In this document: positions 9,712-17,031 of the stretch, in pieces
Layout: each line of letters opens with the position of its first letter
Position numbering within the stretch: position 1 is the first letter of the stretch
Source: CBFIDE01 sp965661265
GTDB lineage: Bacteria > Bacteroidota > Bacteroidia > Flavobacteriales > Schleiferiaceae
Assembly (NCBI GenBank): GCA_965661265.1
Contig: CBFIDE010000001.1
Coordinates: 62,001 to 126,000 of the forward strand
Reading direction: 5' to 3'
DNA length: 64,000 bases
Notes under the pieces: generated by a model
What the model saw: the letters and a program-made list of their open reading frames with translations, nothing else
Told to the model about the DNA's origin: nothing
The model's database searches: none
Position numbers and translations under genes: made by a program

Positions 9712-10233
9712 TTAAGCTTCTCTCTCCTCTAAAGTCTTGATAAGACCACCAAGCGTATTCTTTCCACTTTCAAGTGCAGAAATAACATTTTTAGCTGGAG
9801 ATTGAAGTAATGCAATAACGTCACCGATAAGCTCTTCCTTACTCTTAAGAGTAGCTAGAGTATCAACTTGGTCATCACCTATATACACAGCACTATCGAT
9901 GAATGCGCCTTTTAATTTGGGCATTTCACCTTTCTTACGAAATTCCTTGATTAGCTTCGCAGGAGCGTTACCAACTTCAGAAATCATAATGCTAGTGTTT
10001 CCTTTTAGGACATCATAAAGCTCATCGAAATTCTTTTCGCTGCGCTCCATTGCTTGTCTAAGAAGGGTATTCTTTACAACGTTAACTTTAACGCTCTTTT
10101 TGAATGCCAGACGACGAAGGTTTGAAGTTGCTTCTGCGTCAAGTCCTGCCATATCAGCAAGATAAACGGTATTAGCACCTTTAAGAACCTCAGTTAGATT
10201 GTCTATGGCAATATTTTTTTCCTCTTTTGTCAT
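9712..10233 (-). CDS. rplJ: 50S ribosomal protein L10
   Basis: A 173-residue stalk-base protein that binds 23S rRNA through its N-terminal domain and carries L7/L12 dimers on its C-terminal helix. The sequence shows the family landmarks MTKEEKN at the start, LRRLAFKKSVKVNVVKNTLL in the RNA-binding domain, and a C-terminal helical tail (ALESGKNTLGGLIKTLEERE). It lies 21 bases after rplA and precedes rplL. In E. coli the L10-L12 complex represses its own operon through the leader. The short gap here leaves little room for a large leader structure, so such control is unproven. Confidence 0.98.
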   Translation of the reverse strand: MTKEEKNIAIDNLTEVLKGANTVYLADMAGLDAEATSNLRRLAFKKSVKVNVVKNTLLRQAMERSEKNFDELYDVLKGNTSIMISEVGNAPAKLIKEFRKKGEMPKLKGAFIDSAVYIGDDQVDTLATLKSKEELIGDVIALLQSPAKNVISALESGKNTLGGLIKTLEEREA

Positions 10234-10254
10234 GTTTTCAAAAGATGTTTCTAG

Positions 10255-10944
10255 TTAGAATGATTTAGCATCGATTAGCACACCAGGACTCATTGTACTG
10301 CTCATGCTCATGCTCTTAATGTACGTACCTTTTGCAGCAGTTGGCTTCAACTTTACAACGGTTCTTATCAACTCCTCTGCATTCTCTTTGATCTTTTCAG
10401 CGTCAAAAGAAGCTTTAGCAACAGATGCATGTACAATACCGTAACGATCAACTTTAAAATCAATCTTACCAGCTTTTACCTCAGTAACCGCCTTTGCAAC
10501 ATCCATAGTAACTGTACCTGTTTTAGGGTTAGGCATTAAACCTCTTGGTCCAAGTACTCTTCCTAAAGGTCCAATCTTACCCATTACTGATGGCATAGTA
10601 ACAATTACGTCTACATCTGTCCAACCACCTTTAATCTTATCGATATACTCGTCAAGACCAACATAGTCAGCACCAGCTGCAAGAGCATCTGCTTCCTTAT
10701 CTGGAGTTACTAATGCAAGAACTTTAATATCCTTACCCGTACCATGAGGAAGAGTTACTACTCCTCTTACCATTTGATTCGCTTTTCTTGGATCAACTCC
10801 AAGGCGAATTGCTAGATCAATAGATGCGTCAAACTTAGTTGTACTAACATCTTTAACCAAAGCACTTGCGTCTTCTAAAGAATAAACTTTATTCCTATCG
10901 ACTTTTGAAAGTGCTTCTTTTCTTTTCTTACTCATTACAGCCAT
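10255..10944 (-). CDS. rplA: 50S ribosomal protein L1
   Basis: A 229-residue protein of the mobile L1 stalk, which helps release deacylated tRNA from the E site. Family signatures are the DLAIRLGVDPRKANQMVRG segment, GPLGRVLGPRGLMPNPKTGT and the final GTYIKSMSMSSTMSPGV. Two near-adjacent methionines (10944 and 10935) could start the protein. The first is used because L1 homologues usually carry a few residues before the SKKRKEAL helix, but this is not decisive. It lies 20 bases downstream of rplK. L1 often represses the rplK-rplA pair by binding its leader. Confidence 0.98.
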   Translation of the reverse strand: MAVMSKKRKEALSKVDRNKVYSLEDASALVKDVSTTKFDASIDLAIRLGVDPRKANQMVRGVVTLPHGTGKDIKVLALVTPDKEADALAAGADYVGLDEYIDKIKGGWTDVDVIVTMPSVMGKIGPLGRVLGPRGLMPNPKTGTVTMDVAKAVTEVKAGKIDFKVDRYGIVHASVAKASFDAEKIKENAEELIRTVVKLKPTAAKGTYIKSMSMSSTMSPGVLIDAKSF

Positions 10945-10964
10945 TTTCTTGTTTCTTTAAAAAA

Positions 10965-11402
10965 TTAAAATGGTTTGTTTCCAGTGATTGTCAATCCCAT
11001 GCTACGTGCAGTTCCAGCAATCATCATCATTGCAGATTCTACAGTAAATGCATTTAAATCGACCATTTTGTCTTCAGCGATAGCCTTTACTTGATCCCAG
11101 TTCACCTTTCCAACTTTCTGAAGGTTTGATTGTGGAGATCCACTTTTAATTTTAGCTGCTTCCATCAATTGAACTGCTGCAGGAGGAGTCTTTACGATAA
11201 ACTCGAAAGACTTATCCATATAAACAGTAATCACTACCGGAAGTACTTTTCCTTGCTTATCTTGAGTACGGGCGTTGAACTGCTTACAGAATTCCATAAT
11301 GTTCACACCTTTTGCACCAAGTGCAGGACCTACCGGAGGTGATGGATTGGCCGCGCCACCTCTAACTTGAAGTTTAATTAATGCGCTTATTTCTTTAGCC
11401 AT
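10965..11402 (-). CDS. rplK: 50S ribosomal protein L11
   Basis: A 145-residue protein of the GTPase-associated centre; it binds 23S rRNA with L10 and is needed for stringent-factor activation in other bacteria. Landmarks are the proline-rich switch (GGAANPSPPVGPALGAKGVN) and the C-terminal rRNA-binding domain ending AGTARSMGLTITG. It follows nusG after an 80-base gap. That gap is the likely place for an L1 feedback site, though I could not identify a convincing L1-binding fold there. Confidence 0.98.
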   Translation of the reverse strand: MAKEISALIKLQVRGGAANPSPPVGPALGAKGVNIMEFCKQFNARTQDKQGKVLPVVITVYMDKSFEFIVKTPPAAVQLMEAAKIKSGSPQSNLQKVGKVNWDQVKAIAEDKMVDLNAFTVESAMMMIAGTARSMGLTITGNKPF

Positions 11403-11482
11403 TTCTCTTAATTATTTTTTAACACTAATTCAATTGCCAAGAGTGGAAGCTTCCTGGACTTTATATTGAGCTCACTACAATT

Positions 11483-12034
11483 TTATACTTCTTTCTCTAC
11501 TTGCATATAAGATAGTTCTAATGGTGTCTTTCTTCCGAAAATCTTAACCATTACTTCTAACTTACGCTTCTCTTCGTTGATCTTCTCAATAGTTCCGTTG
11601 AAACCATTAAACGGACCATCGATTACCTTTATAGTCTCACCAACTATAAATGGAATATTGATCTTCTCAGCAGTTTCAGTTAATTCATCAACCTTACCTA
11701 ACATTCTGTTTACTTCTTGCAAACGTAATGGAACAGGATCTCCTCCTTTAACCTCACCTAAAAAACCAATAACTCCAGGTATTCCCTTAATCGTGTGAAT
11801 CATCTCACCCGTCAAGTTTGTCTCTACCATTATATATCCAGGAAAGTAATTTCTTTCTTTACTAACCTTCTTTCCATTTCTAATTTGGAATACTTTTTCT
11901 GTAGGAACTAGAATTTGGCCTAAATAGTCCATCATTCCAACACGCTCAATTTCATTCTCGATATAAGCCTTAATCTTATTCTCTTGACCTGAAATAGCTC
12001 TCACTACATACCATTTTTTACCTGTATCGCTCAT
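11483..12034 (-). CDS. nusG: Transcription termination/antitermination factor NusG
   Basis: A 183-residue transcription elongation factor. The N-terminal NGN domain (KWYVVRAISGQENKIKAYIE, later FPGYIMVETNL) binds the polymerase clamp. The C-terminal KOW domain (VGETIKVIDGPFNGFNGTIE) can contact Rho or ribosomal protein S10. Length is normal for a two-domain NusG with no insertion. It starts 8 bases after the end of secE, the classical secE-nusG pairing. Confidence 0.97.
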   Translation of the reverse strand: MSDTGKKWYVVRAISGQENKIKAYIENEIERVGMMDYLGQILVPTEKVFQIRNGKKVSKERNYFPGYIMVETNLTGEMIHTIKGIPGVIGFLGEVKGGDPVPLRLQEVNRMLGKVDELTETAEKINIPFIVGETIKVIDGPFNGFNGTIEKINEEKRKLEVMVKIFGRKTPLELSYMQVEKEV

Positions 12035-12042
12035 TTCTTATC

Positions 12043-12234
12043 TTAAAATAATCCGTAGAATAACTCCAATACAGTGCTTATAAACTTATCCATAAGGAAT
12101 ATAATAAGAGAAATAATTACTGATGCTACAGCAACTAAAACAGCTGTTTTCTGTAACTCAGACCATGTAGGCCAAGAAGTCTTAGTGCTTAATTCAGCAT
12201 AAGACTCTTTAACGTATGTACTAATTTTACTCAT
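12043..12234 (-). CDS. secE: Preprotein translocase subunit SecE
   Basis: A 63-residue single-span translocase subunit. The amphipathic segment YAELSTKTSWPTWSEL precedes one C-terminal membrane helix (AVLVAVASVIISLIIFLM), the minimal SecE form found in most bacteria outside the Gammaproteobacteria. I start it at 12234 (MSKISTYVKES). The earlier in-frame methionine at 12252 would lie inside the mature tRNA-Trp. It is 15 bases downstream of that tRNA, so tRNA and mRNA are probably cut from one transcript. Confidence 0.95.
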   Translation of the reverse strand: MSKISTYVKESYAELSTKTSWPTWSELQKTAVLVAVASVIISLIIFLMDKFISTVLELFYGLF

Positions 12235-12249
12235 TCCAATATTACTTAG

Positions 12250-12322
12250 CACGGGCGGTAAGGATCGAACTCACGACCTTCGGTTTTGGAGACCGCTGCT
12301 CTACCAGCTGAGCTACGCCCGT
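12250..12322 (-). tRNA. tRNA-Trp (CCA anticodon)
   Basis: A 73-base cloverleaf with acceptor ACGGGCG/CGCCCGT, D stem GCTC/GAGC, anticodon loop CTCCAAA and T arm GTGAG-TTCGATC-CTTAC. The anticodon CCA reads UGG. The first anticodon-stem pair is a G·A mismatch. The discriminator is G, and no CCA is encoded. Confidence 0.96.
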
Positions 12323-12440
12323 ATATTAATTGTAGAATAACTATTCACAGCCTACAAGACAAATCATATCCAACTAGATTGTAAAAACTCATTATTCAAT
12401 ATTTCAATTTGGCCATTTTAAAGACCCAAACCTTTATTTA

Positions 12441-12480
12441 GTAGGAAAGGCGTCACGCCATTTGGCGTGACACCTTCTAC
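12441..12480 (-). terminator. Long hairpin downstream of tuf
   Basis: An inverted repeat (arms around GGTGTCACGCCA and TGGCGTGACGCC, extended by GTAG and CTAC) lies 32 bases after the tuf stop. It has no proper T-run on the minus strand, so it may be a weak terminator or an RNA-processing site between tuf and tRNA-Trp-secE. Confidence 0.6.
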
Positions 12481-12511
12481 ATAAAAGCTATATCAAAAAG
12501 AACCTTTGTTC

Positions 12512-13699
12512 TTATTCAATAATTTCAGTTACCTGACCAGCACCAACTGTTCTTCCACCTTCACGCATAGCGAAACGTAGACCTTGGTTGATTGCTACAG
12601 GAGCGATAAGCTCAACACTAATAGAAATGTTGTCTCCTGGCATTACCATCTCAGTACCTTCTGGAAGATGAATCTCACCTGTAACATCAGTTGTACGAAG
12701 ATAGAATTGAGGACGATACTTATTGTGGAAAGGAGTGTGACGACCACCTTCTTCTTTCTTCAAGATATAAACCTCAGCCTTGAACTTAACGTGTGGAGTA
12801 ATTGTACCTGGCTTACAGATAACCATTCCTCTACGGATGTCAGACTTCTCAATACCTCTTAATAGGATACCAACATTGTCTCCAGCCTCACCTCTATCAA
12901 GAATCTTACGGAACATCTCAACTCCAGTAATTGTAGAAGTTAACTTCTCATCACCGAAACCAATAATTTCCACAGGATCTCCTGTGTTTGCAACACCAGT
13001 CTCAATACGACCAGTTGCTACAGTACCTCTACCAGTAATTGAGAATACATCCTCAATTGGCATAAGGAAAGGCTTATCAACATCACGTGCTGGCTCTTGG
13101 ATCCATGCATCAACGCTGTCCATAAGACTCATAACAGTGTCAACCCACTTCTGCTCACCATTTAAAGCTCCTAATGCAGAACCTTGGATTACAGGAGTCT
13201 CGTCACCATCATACTCATAGAATGATAATAATTCACGAATTTCCATCTCTACTAATTCAAGAAGCTCCTCATCATCAACCATATCCACTTTGTTCATGAA
13301 TACAACCATTGATGGAATACCTACCTGACGTCCTAATAGGATGTGCTCACGTGTTTGTGGCATTGGGCCATCAGTAGCAGCAACTACTAAAATAGCACCG
13401 TCCATCTGAGCAGCACCAGTTACCATATTCTTTACGTAATCCGCGTGACCTGGACAGTCAACGTGAGCGTAATGACGATTAGCAGTTTGATACTCCACGT
13501 GTGAAGTGTTAATAGTAATACCCCTTTCTTTTTCTTCAGGAGCATTGTCAATTGAATCGAAAGAACGAAGCTCAGAAAGACCTGCATTAGCCAATACTGT
13601 TGTAATAGCCGCTGTTAAAGTGGTCTTACCGTGGTCAACGTGTCCGATTGTACCGATGTTCAAGTGCGGTTTGTTACGAACGAAATTTTCTTTTGCCAT
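12512..13699 (-). CDS. tuf: Elongation factor Tu
   Basis: The 395-residue GTPase that delivers aminoacyl-tRNA to the ribosome. The G motifs are intact: GHVDHGKTTL (P-loop), DCPGHADYVKNM (G3) and NKVDMVDD (G4), followed by the two beta-barrel domains. It lies 66 bases after tRNA-Thr(GGT) in the same direction, the tRNA-tuf linkage also seen with E. coli tufB. Only this tuf copy is in the window. A long hairpin separates it from tRNA-Trp and secE. Confidence 0.99.
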   Translation of the reverse strand: MAKENFVRNKPHLNIGTIGHVDHGKTTLTAAITTVLANAGLSELRSFDSIDNAPEEKERGITINTSHVEYQTANRHYAHVDCPGHADYVKNMVTGAAQMDGAILVVAATDGPMPQTREHILLGRQVGIPSMVVFMNKVDMVDDEELLELVEMEIRELLSFYEYDGDETPVIQGSALGALNGEQKWVDTVMSLMDSVDAWIQEPARDVDKPFLMPIEDVFSITGRGTVATGRIETGVANTGDPVEIIGFGDEKLTSTITGVEMFRKILDRGEAGDNVGILLRGIEKSDIRRGMVICKPGTITPHVKFKAEVYILKKEEGGRHTPFHNKYRPQFYLRTTDVTGEIHLPEGTEMVMPGDNISISVELIAPVAINQGLRFAMREGGRTVGAGQVTEIIE

Positions 13700-13765
13700 G
13701 GTTTAAAACTTAGTTTTAATTTAAATCTAAATATAAAAGTGAGACCACTATGGTCTTTCACTTAG

Positions 13766-13837
13766 AGCCAACGACGGGAATTGAACCCGTGACCTCTTCC
13801 TTACCAAGGAAACGCTCTACCCCTGAGCTACGTCGGC
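13766..13837 (-). tRNA. tRNA-Thr (GGT anticodon)
   Basis: A 72-base cloverleaf with acceptor GCCGACG/CGTTGGC, anticodon stem TTTCC/GGAAG and loop TTGGTAA, giving anticodon GGT (reads ACC/ACU). The T arm is ACGGG-TTCAATT-CCCGT. No CCA is encoded. It is the last tRNA before tuf, like thrT in E. coli. Confidence 0.96.
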
Positions 13838-13901
13838 TTAATAAAAACCCAACACAGGGTGCGCCCTCTCTTGTAAAGTTGTTTTTTGTTTTTATTTAAT
13901 T

Positions 13902-13933
13902 GAGACAAGCTGTTCAAATGAACAACTTGTCTC
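13902..13933 (-). promoter_or_regulatory. Hairpin between tRNA-Gly and tRNA-Thr(GGT)
   Basis: GAGACAAG and CTTGTCTC arms, extended inward by further pairing (TGTTCA against GAACA), form a stem that begins 4 bases after the 3' end of tRNA-Gly on the minus strand. No T-run follows. It could be an endonuclease processing site in the tRNA-tuf precursor; that role is inference. Confidence 0.5.
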
Positions 13934-13937
13934 CTTG

Positions 13938-14011
13938 AGCGGGAGACGGGATTCGAACCCGCGACCCTCAGCTTGGAAGGCTGATGCTCTAGCCAGCTGA
14001 GCTACTCCCGC
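13938..14011 (-). tRNA. tRNA-Gly (TCC anticodon)
   Basis: A 74-base cloverleaf with acceptor GCGGGAG/CTCCCGC, anticodon stem TCAGC/GCTGA around loop CTTCCAA (anticodon TCC, reads GGA/GGG), and T arm GCGGG-TTCGAAT-CCCGT. The discriminator is T, with no encoded CCA. Confidence 0.96.
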
Positions 14012-14040
14012 TAATAAAATCCATTTCTGGATTCTGGCTG

Positions 14041-14122
<82 letters not shown>

Positions 14123-14160
14123 AAAAAACAAAAAACAATTAAAGCCTCTAAATTAAATAG

Positions 14161-14234
14161 AGCCGATGGAGGGACTCGAACCCACGACCTGCTGATTACA
14201 AATCAGCTGCTCTAGCCAGCTGAGCTACATCGGC
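14161..14234 (-). tRNA. tRNA-Thr (TGT anticodon)
   Basis: A 74-base cloverleaf with acceptor GCCGATG/CATCGGC, anticodon stem GCTGA/TCAGC around loop TTTGTAA (anticodon TGT, reads ACA/ACG), and T arm GTGGG-TTCGAGT-CCCTC. It is the first gene of the tRNA-tuf cluster. No CCA is encoded. Confidence 0.95.
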
Positions 14235-14249
14235 TTAATTTAAATTGCT

Positions 14250-14287
14250 TTTCTATAAAAAAGAACAGCCCGCTGAAAAACGGACTG
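14250..14287 (-). terminator. Terminator downstream of hpf
   Basis: On the minus strand GCAGTCCG and CGGGCTGT arms (one G·T pair) enclose a T-rich loop and are followed by TTCTTTTTTATAG. It should end the rpsU-xerC-hpf transcript just before the tRNA cluster. It overlaps the likely start region of the tRNA promoter. Confidence 0.7.
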
Positions 14288-14318
14288 CAAATGTAATAGT
14301 TTTTTGAATTGGTACAAA
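14288..14318 (-). promoter_or_regulatory. Promoter of the tRNA-tuf cluster (TTTG-N19-TAnnTTTG)
   Basis: On the minus strand TTTG (14318-14315) is followed after exactly 19 bases by TACATTTG (14295-14288). This is the -33/-7 arrangement known for the primary sigma factor of Bacteroidota. It lies about 55 bases before tRNA-Thr(TGT), and is the best-matching promoter I found in the window. Confidence 0.75.
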
Positions 14319-14334
14319 CACCAATGAAAAAAAA

Positions 14335-14640
14335 TTATGTAGTTATCTCACGAAACTTTTGTTTATCCTTCTTTAGTTGCCTCTTCAAAACCTCTGAAGC
14401 CTCGTCTGTCGCCTCTTCGAAGGTTTTACGCTCCTTTGAAACGACTAGTTCATTTCCCGGTATATTCACCTTGATTTCTGCTATTTTATTCTCTTTTTGA
14501 CGGTTATTATCTAACTTCAAATAGACTTCACCGTCTATAATCTTGTCGTGAAACTGATCTAACTTATCCATTTTCTTCTGAATAAAGTCGATTAAACTTG
14601 TGTCAGCATTAAAGTTGACTGATTGAACGCGTATTTTCAT
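14335..14640 (-). CDS. hpf: Ribosome hibernation-promoting factor, short form
   Basis: A 101-residue HPF/RaiA (YfiA-like) protein that binds the decoding region of the 30S subunit and silences ribosomes under stress. The beta-alpha-beta-beta-beta-alpha fold is recognisable in MKIRVQSVNFNADTSLIDFI, the GEVYLKL strand and the C-terminal basic helix. It lacks the extra dimerisation domain of long HPF, so 100S formation would need another factor. It lies 4 bases after xerC and is followed by a terminator. Confidence 0.9.
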   Translation of the reverse strand: MKIRVQSVNFNADTSLIDFIQKKMDKLDQFHDKIIDGEVYLKLDNNRQKENKIAEIKVNIPGNELVVSKERKTFEEATDEASEVLKRQLKKDKQKFREITT

Positions 14641-14644
14641 TAAG

Positions 14645-15538
14645 CTATGATTTTTTGTCGCCCCTCGGATGAGCCTGGTTATACATCAATTTAAGCTTGT
14701 CAATGGAATTATGAGTATAAACTTGTGTGGCCGCTAAACTGGAATGTCCGAGTAATTCCTTGACTGTATTTAGCTCAGCCCCCCTACTAAGCATATGTGT
14801 AGCAAAAGAATGCCTAAGTATATGCGGGCTCTTTTTACTTACTCCACTGACCTTACTAAGATAGCTATTTACAGTTTTATAAACAAGAGATGAATAAAGC
14901 TTATTTCCTTTTTGAGTTAAAAACAAATACTTCTCAGAGGTTTCTGGAAACTCTTTTTGCCTAATATCAAGATATCCAACTAATCGCACTCTAAGATTTT
15001 CTAGTATTGGAATAACTCTCTCTTTGTTCCTTTTTCCTAGAACTTTAATATTGGAATTATTTAAATCTATATTCTTAAGCTCTAAATTGATTAATTCAGA
15101 TTGTCTAATTCCTGTTTGATAAAACAAATCCAAAATTAGACTTGCGGAATGCCCCCAATAATTATCCGGAAATTCTATATCGCTGAAAAGCTTCTGTAAA
15201 TCTTCTTCAGGAATAACTCTAACTAACTTCTTTTGAGATTTAGGCGCAACTACTTTTTTACATGGATTCTCTTCTACAAGACCTTGACTTAATAAAAAAC
15301 GATAAAAACTCTTTAAACTGCTTAGCTTCCTGTTAACAGAACGCTCATCAAGACTGTCTAATAACAGAATTAACCAAGACCTGATTAATTGATGATTTAC
15401 TTCTTTCCAATTACTGAGATTATAATTGGTTTTTAAAAATGCTTGAAAACTGGTTAAATCGTGCTTATAGGCACTAACAGTATGAACGGAGTAACGCCGC
15501 TCGTTCTTAAGATAATCACAGAATTCATTTAAGGCCAT
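14645..15538 (-). CDS. xerC: Tyrosine recombinase XerC
   Basis: A 297-residue tyrosine recombinase, probably resolving chromosome dimers at dif. The N-terminal SAM-like core-binding domain is about residues 1-85. The catalytic set is visible: Arg in QTGIRQSELINL, Lys in GKRNKERVIP, HxxR in SPHILRHSFATHML, His in LLGHSSLAATQVYTH and the nucleophile Tyr in the same motif. The start is at 15538 (MALNEFCDYL); a longer reading to 15571 would run through the rpsU terminator hairpin. Its place between rpsU and hpf is typical of Bacteroidota, which argues for a housekeeping Xer enzyme and not a mobile-element integrase. Confidence 0.93.
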   Translation of the reverse strand: MALNEFCDYLKNERRYSVHTVSAYKHDLTSFQAFLKTNYNLSNWKEVNHQLIRSWLILLLDSLDERSVNRKLSSLKSFYRFLLSQGLVEENPCKKVVAPKSQKKLVRVIPEEDLQKLFSDIEFPDNYWGHSASLILDLFYQTGIRQSELINLELKNIDLNNSNIKVLGKRNKERVIPILENLRVRLVGYLDIRQKEFPETSEKYLFLTQKGNKLYSSLVYKTVNSYLSKVSGVSKKSPHILRHSFATHMLSRGAELNTVKELLGHSSLAATQVYTHNSIDKLKLMYNQAHPRGDKKS

Positions 15539-15543
15539 AAAAT

Positions 15544-15578
15544 AAAAAAACAAGGAACTGCTAAAATACAATTCCTTG
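15544..15578 (-). terminator. Terminator/attenuator between rpsU and xerC
   Basis: On the minus strand CAAGGAA and TTCCTTG arms are followed immediately by a run of seven T. It lies between the rpsU stop and the xerC start, so most rpsU transcripts probably end here, with some read-through into xerC-hpf. Confidence 0.8.
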
Positions 15579-15611
15579 CTTCAATACTATATAATCTTAA
15601 AAAGGATATTT

Positions 15612-15803
15612 CTATTCCTCTTCTTGTCTCTTACCTTGAATGTAAGCAGCCTTTAAAACTTCTTTACGACGACTTACTGATGGCTTAGTAAAAGCCTGAC
15701 GACCACGTAGCTGTCTTAGAGTTCCAGTTCTGTCAAACTTTCTCTTGTAGCGCTTAAGTGCTCTATCAATTGATTCTCCTTCTTTAACGGAAATAACTAA
15801 CAT
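15612..15803 (-). CDS. rpsU: 30S ribosomal protein S21
   Basis: A 63-residue basic protein of the small subunit platform near the anti-Shine-Dalgarno region. The start MLVISVKEGESIDRALKRYK and the Arg-rich C-terminal half (FTKPSVSRRKEVLKAAYIQ) are typical of Bacteroidota S21. A terminator follows, then xerC and hpf. Upstream is a TAnnTTTG promoter element. Confidence 0.96.
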   Translation of the reverse strand: MLVISVKEGESIDRALKRYKRKFDRTGTLRQLRGRQAFTKPSVSRRKEVLKAAYIQGKRQEEE

Positions 15804-15822
15804 ATATTCAAATTTAGGGCTG

Positions 15823-15830
15823 CAAATATA
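15823..15830 (-). promoter_or_regulatory. Candidate -7 element for rpsU
   Basis: TATATTTG on the minus strand matches the Bacteroidota TAnnTTTG element and lies 20 bases before the rpsU start. A good -33 TTTG at 19-base spacing was not found. Confidence 0.5.
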
Positions 15831-15862
15831 GAAATTATTTTAATTCCAATTCCTTTATTTAC

Positions 15863-17002
15863 TTATTTCATTAAGTTTTTTGATATCACTACTTTTTGGA
15901 TCTCCGAAGTACCTTCTCCAATAGTACAAAGCTTAACATCTCTGTAAAATTTCTCTACAGGAAAATCCTTTGTAAATCCGTAGCCTCCAAAGATTTGAAC
16001 TGCCTCATTACATGCTCTTACTGCAGCTTCTGAGGCATATAACTTTGCCATCGCTCCTGCATCGGTTACTTTCTGTCCTTTATTCTTCATATCAGCAGCC
16101 TTAAGAGTAAGAAGCTCTGCGGCTTCCATATCCGTTGCCATATCTGCGATTTTGAAACTCACTCCTTGGAAATATGAAATTGGCTTTCCAAATTGTTCTC
16201 TTTCTTTAGAATATTTAACAGCCGCTTCTAATGCTCCAAACCCACAACCTAAAGAAAGTGCTGCAATAGAAATTCTTCCACCGTCTAAAACTTTCATAGC
16301 TTGAATGAATCCGTCTCCGATTTCACCCATAATTTGGCTCTCATGAACTCTGCAATTATCAAAAACCATTTCAGCAGTTTCTGAAGCCCTCATCCCAAGC
16401 TTATTCTCTTTCTTTCCTCCGGTAAAACCAGGAGTGCCTCTTTCTACTATAAAAGATGTTATTCCATGAGAGTCTAATAAATCTCCTGTACGAGCTAGAA
16501 CTACTGCAATATCTCCTGAAATTCCATGAGTAATCCAGTTTTTAGCTCCATTCAATACCCAGTACTCGCCATCTTTTGTAGCAGTCACTTGCATTCTCAT
16601 TGCATCAGAACCTGTATTTGCTTCAGTTAATCCCCATGCTCCTATATGCTCAGCTGTGGCTAACTTTGGAAGGTATTTCTTCTTCTGCTCTTCATTTCCA
16701 AACTGTAGAATATGACCTGTACACAGTGAATTGTGTGCGGCAACGGATAATGAAATACTTGGATCTACTTTACCTAGCTCTGTTAGAGCGGTAACATATT
16801 CTGAATAACTTAAACCGGCTCCACCATATTCTTCTGGAACTAAAATTCCCATAAGACCTAAGTCACCTAATTTTTTAAAAACCTCAATTGGAAAAGTTTG
16901 GCTTTCATCCCAATCCATTATGTTAGGGCTTATATGTTGTGCACTAAAATCTCTTACAGTTTCTGCAATCATTTTCTGTGTCTCACTCATACCAAATCTC
17001 AT
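15863..17002 (-). CDS. Acyl-CoA dehydrogenase
   Basis: A 379-residue FAD enzyme that introduces the alpha-beta double bond in acyl-CoA. It shows the helical N-terminal domain, the beta-domain signature GAWGLTEANTGSDAMRMQ and the flavin/CoA segment GTPGFTGGKKENKLGMRAS. The C-terminal YRDVKLCTIGEGTSEIQ carries the Glu of the short/branched-chain type catalytic base. Chain-length preference cannot be read from the sequence; short-chain or branched-chain (amino-acid breakdown) is most likely. It is monocistronic or paired with the downstream helix-hairpin-helix gene, which begins far enough away to be separate. Confidence 0.93.
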   Translation of the reverse strand: MRFGMSETQKMIAETVRDFSAQHISPNIMDWDESQTFPIEVFKKLGDLGLMGILVPEEYGGAGLSYSEYVTALTELGKVDPSISLSVAAHNSLCTGHILQFGNEEQKKKYLPKLATAEHIGAWGLTEANTGSDAMRMQVTATKDGEYWVLNGAKNWITHGISGDIAVVLARTGDLLDSHGITSFIVERGTPGFTGGKKENKLGMRASETAEMVFDNCRVHESQIMGEIGDGFIQAMKVLDGGRISIAALSLGCGFGALEAAVKYSKEREQFGKPISYFQGVSFKIADMATDMEAAELLTLKAADMKNKGQKVTDAGAMAKLYASEAAVRACNEAVQIFGGYGFTKDFPVEKFYRDVKLCTIGEGTSEIQKVVISKNLMK

Positions 17003-17031
17003 AGGATATATGAATTAAATTATGTTGAATG

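Noticed and set aside
14645..15538. Tyrosine recombinase next to tRNA genes as an integrase of a genomic island
   Set aside because: The rpsU-xerC-hpf order is conserved in Bacteroidota, and no direct repeat of a tRNA end flanks cargo genes here.
15539..15571. Longer N-terminus of xerC
   Set aside because: It runs through the rpsU terminator hairpin; the shorter start matches XerC length.
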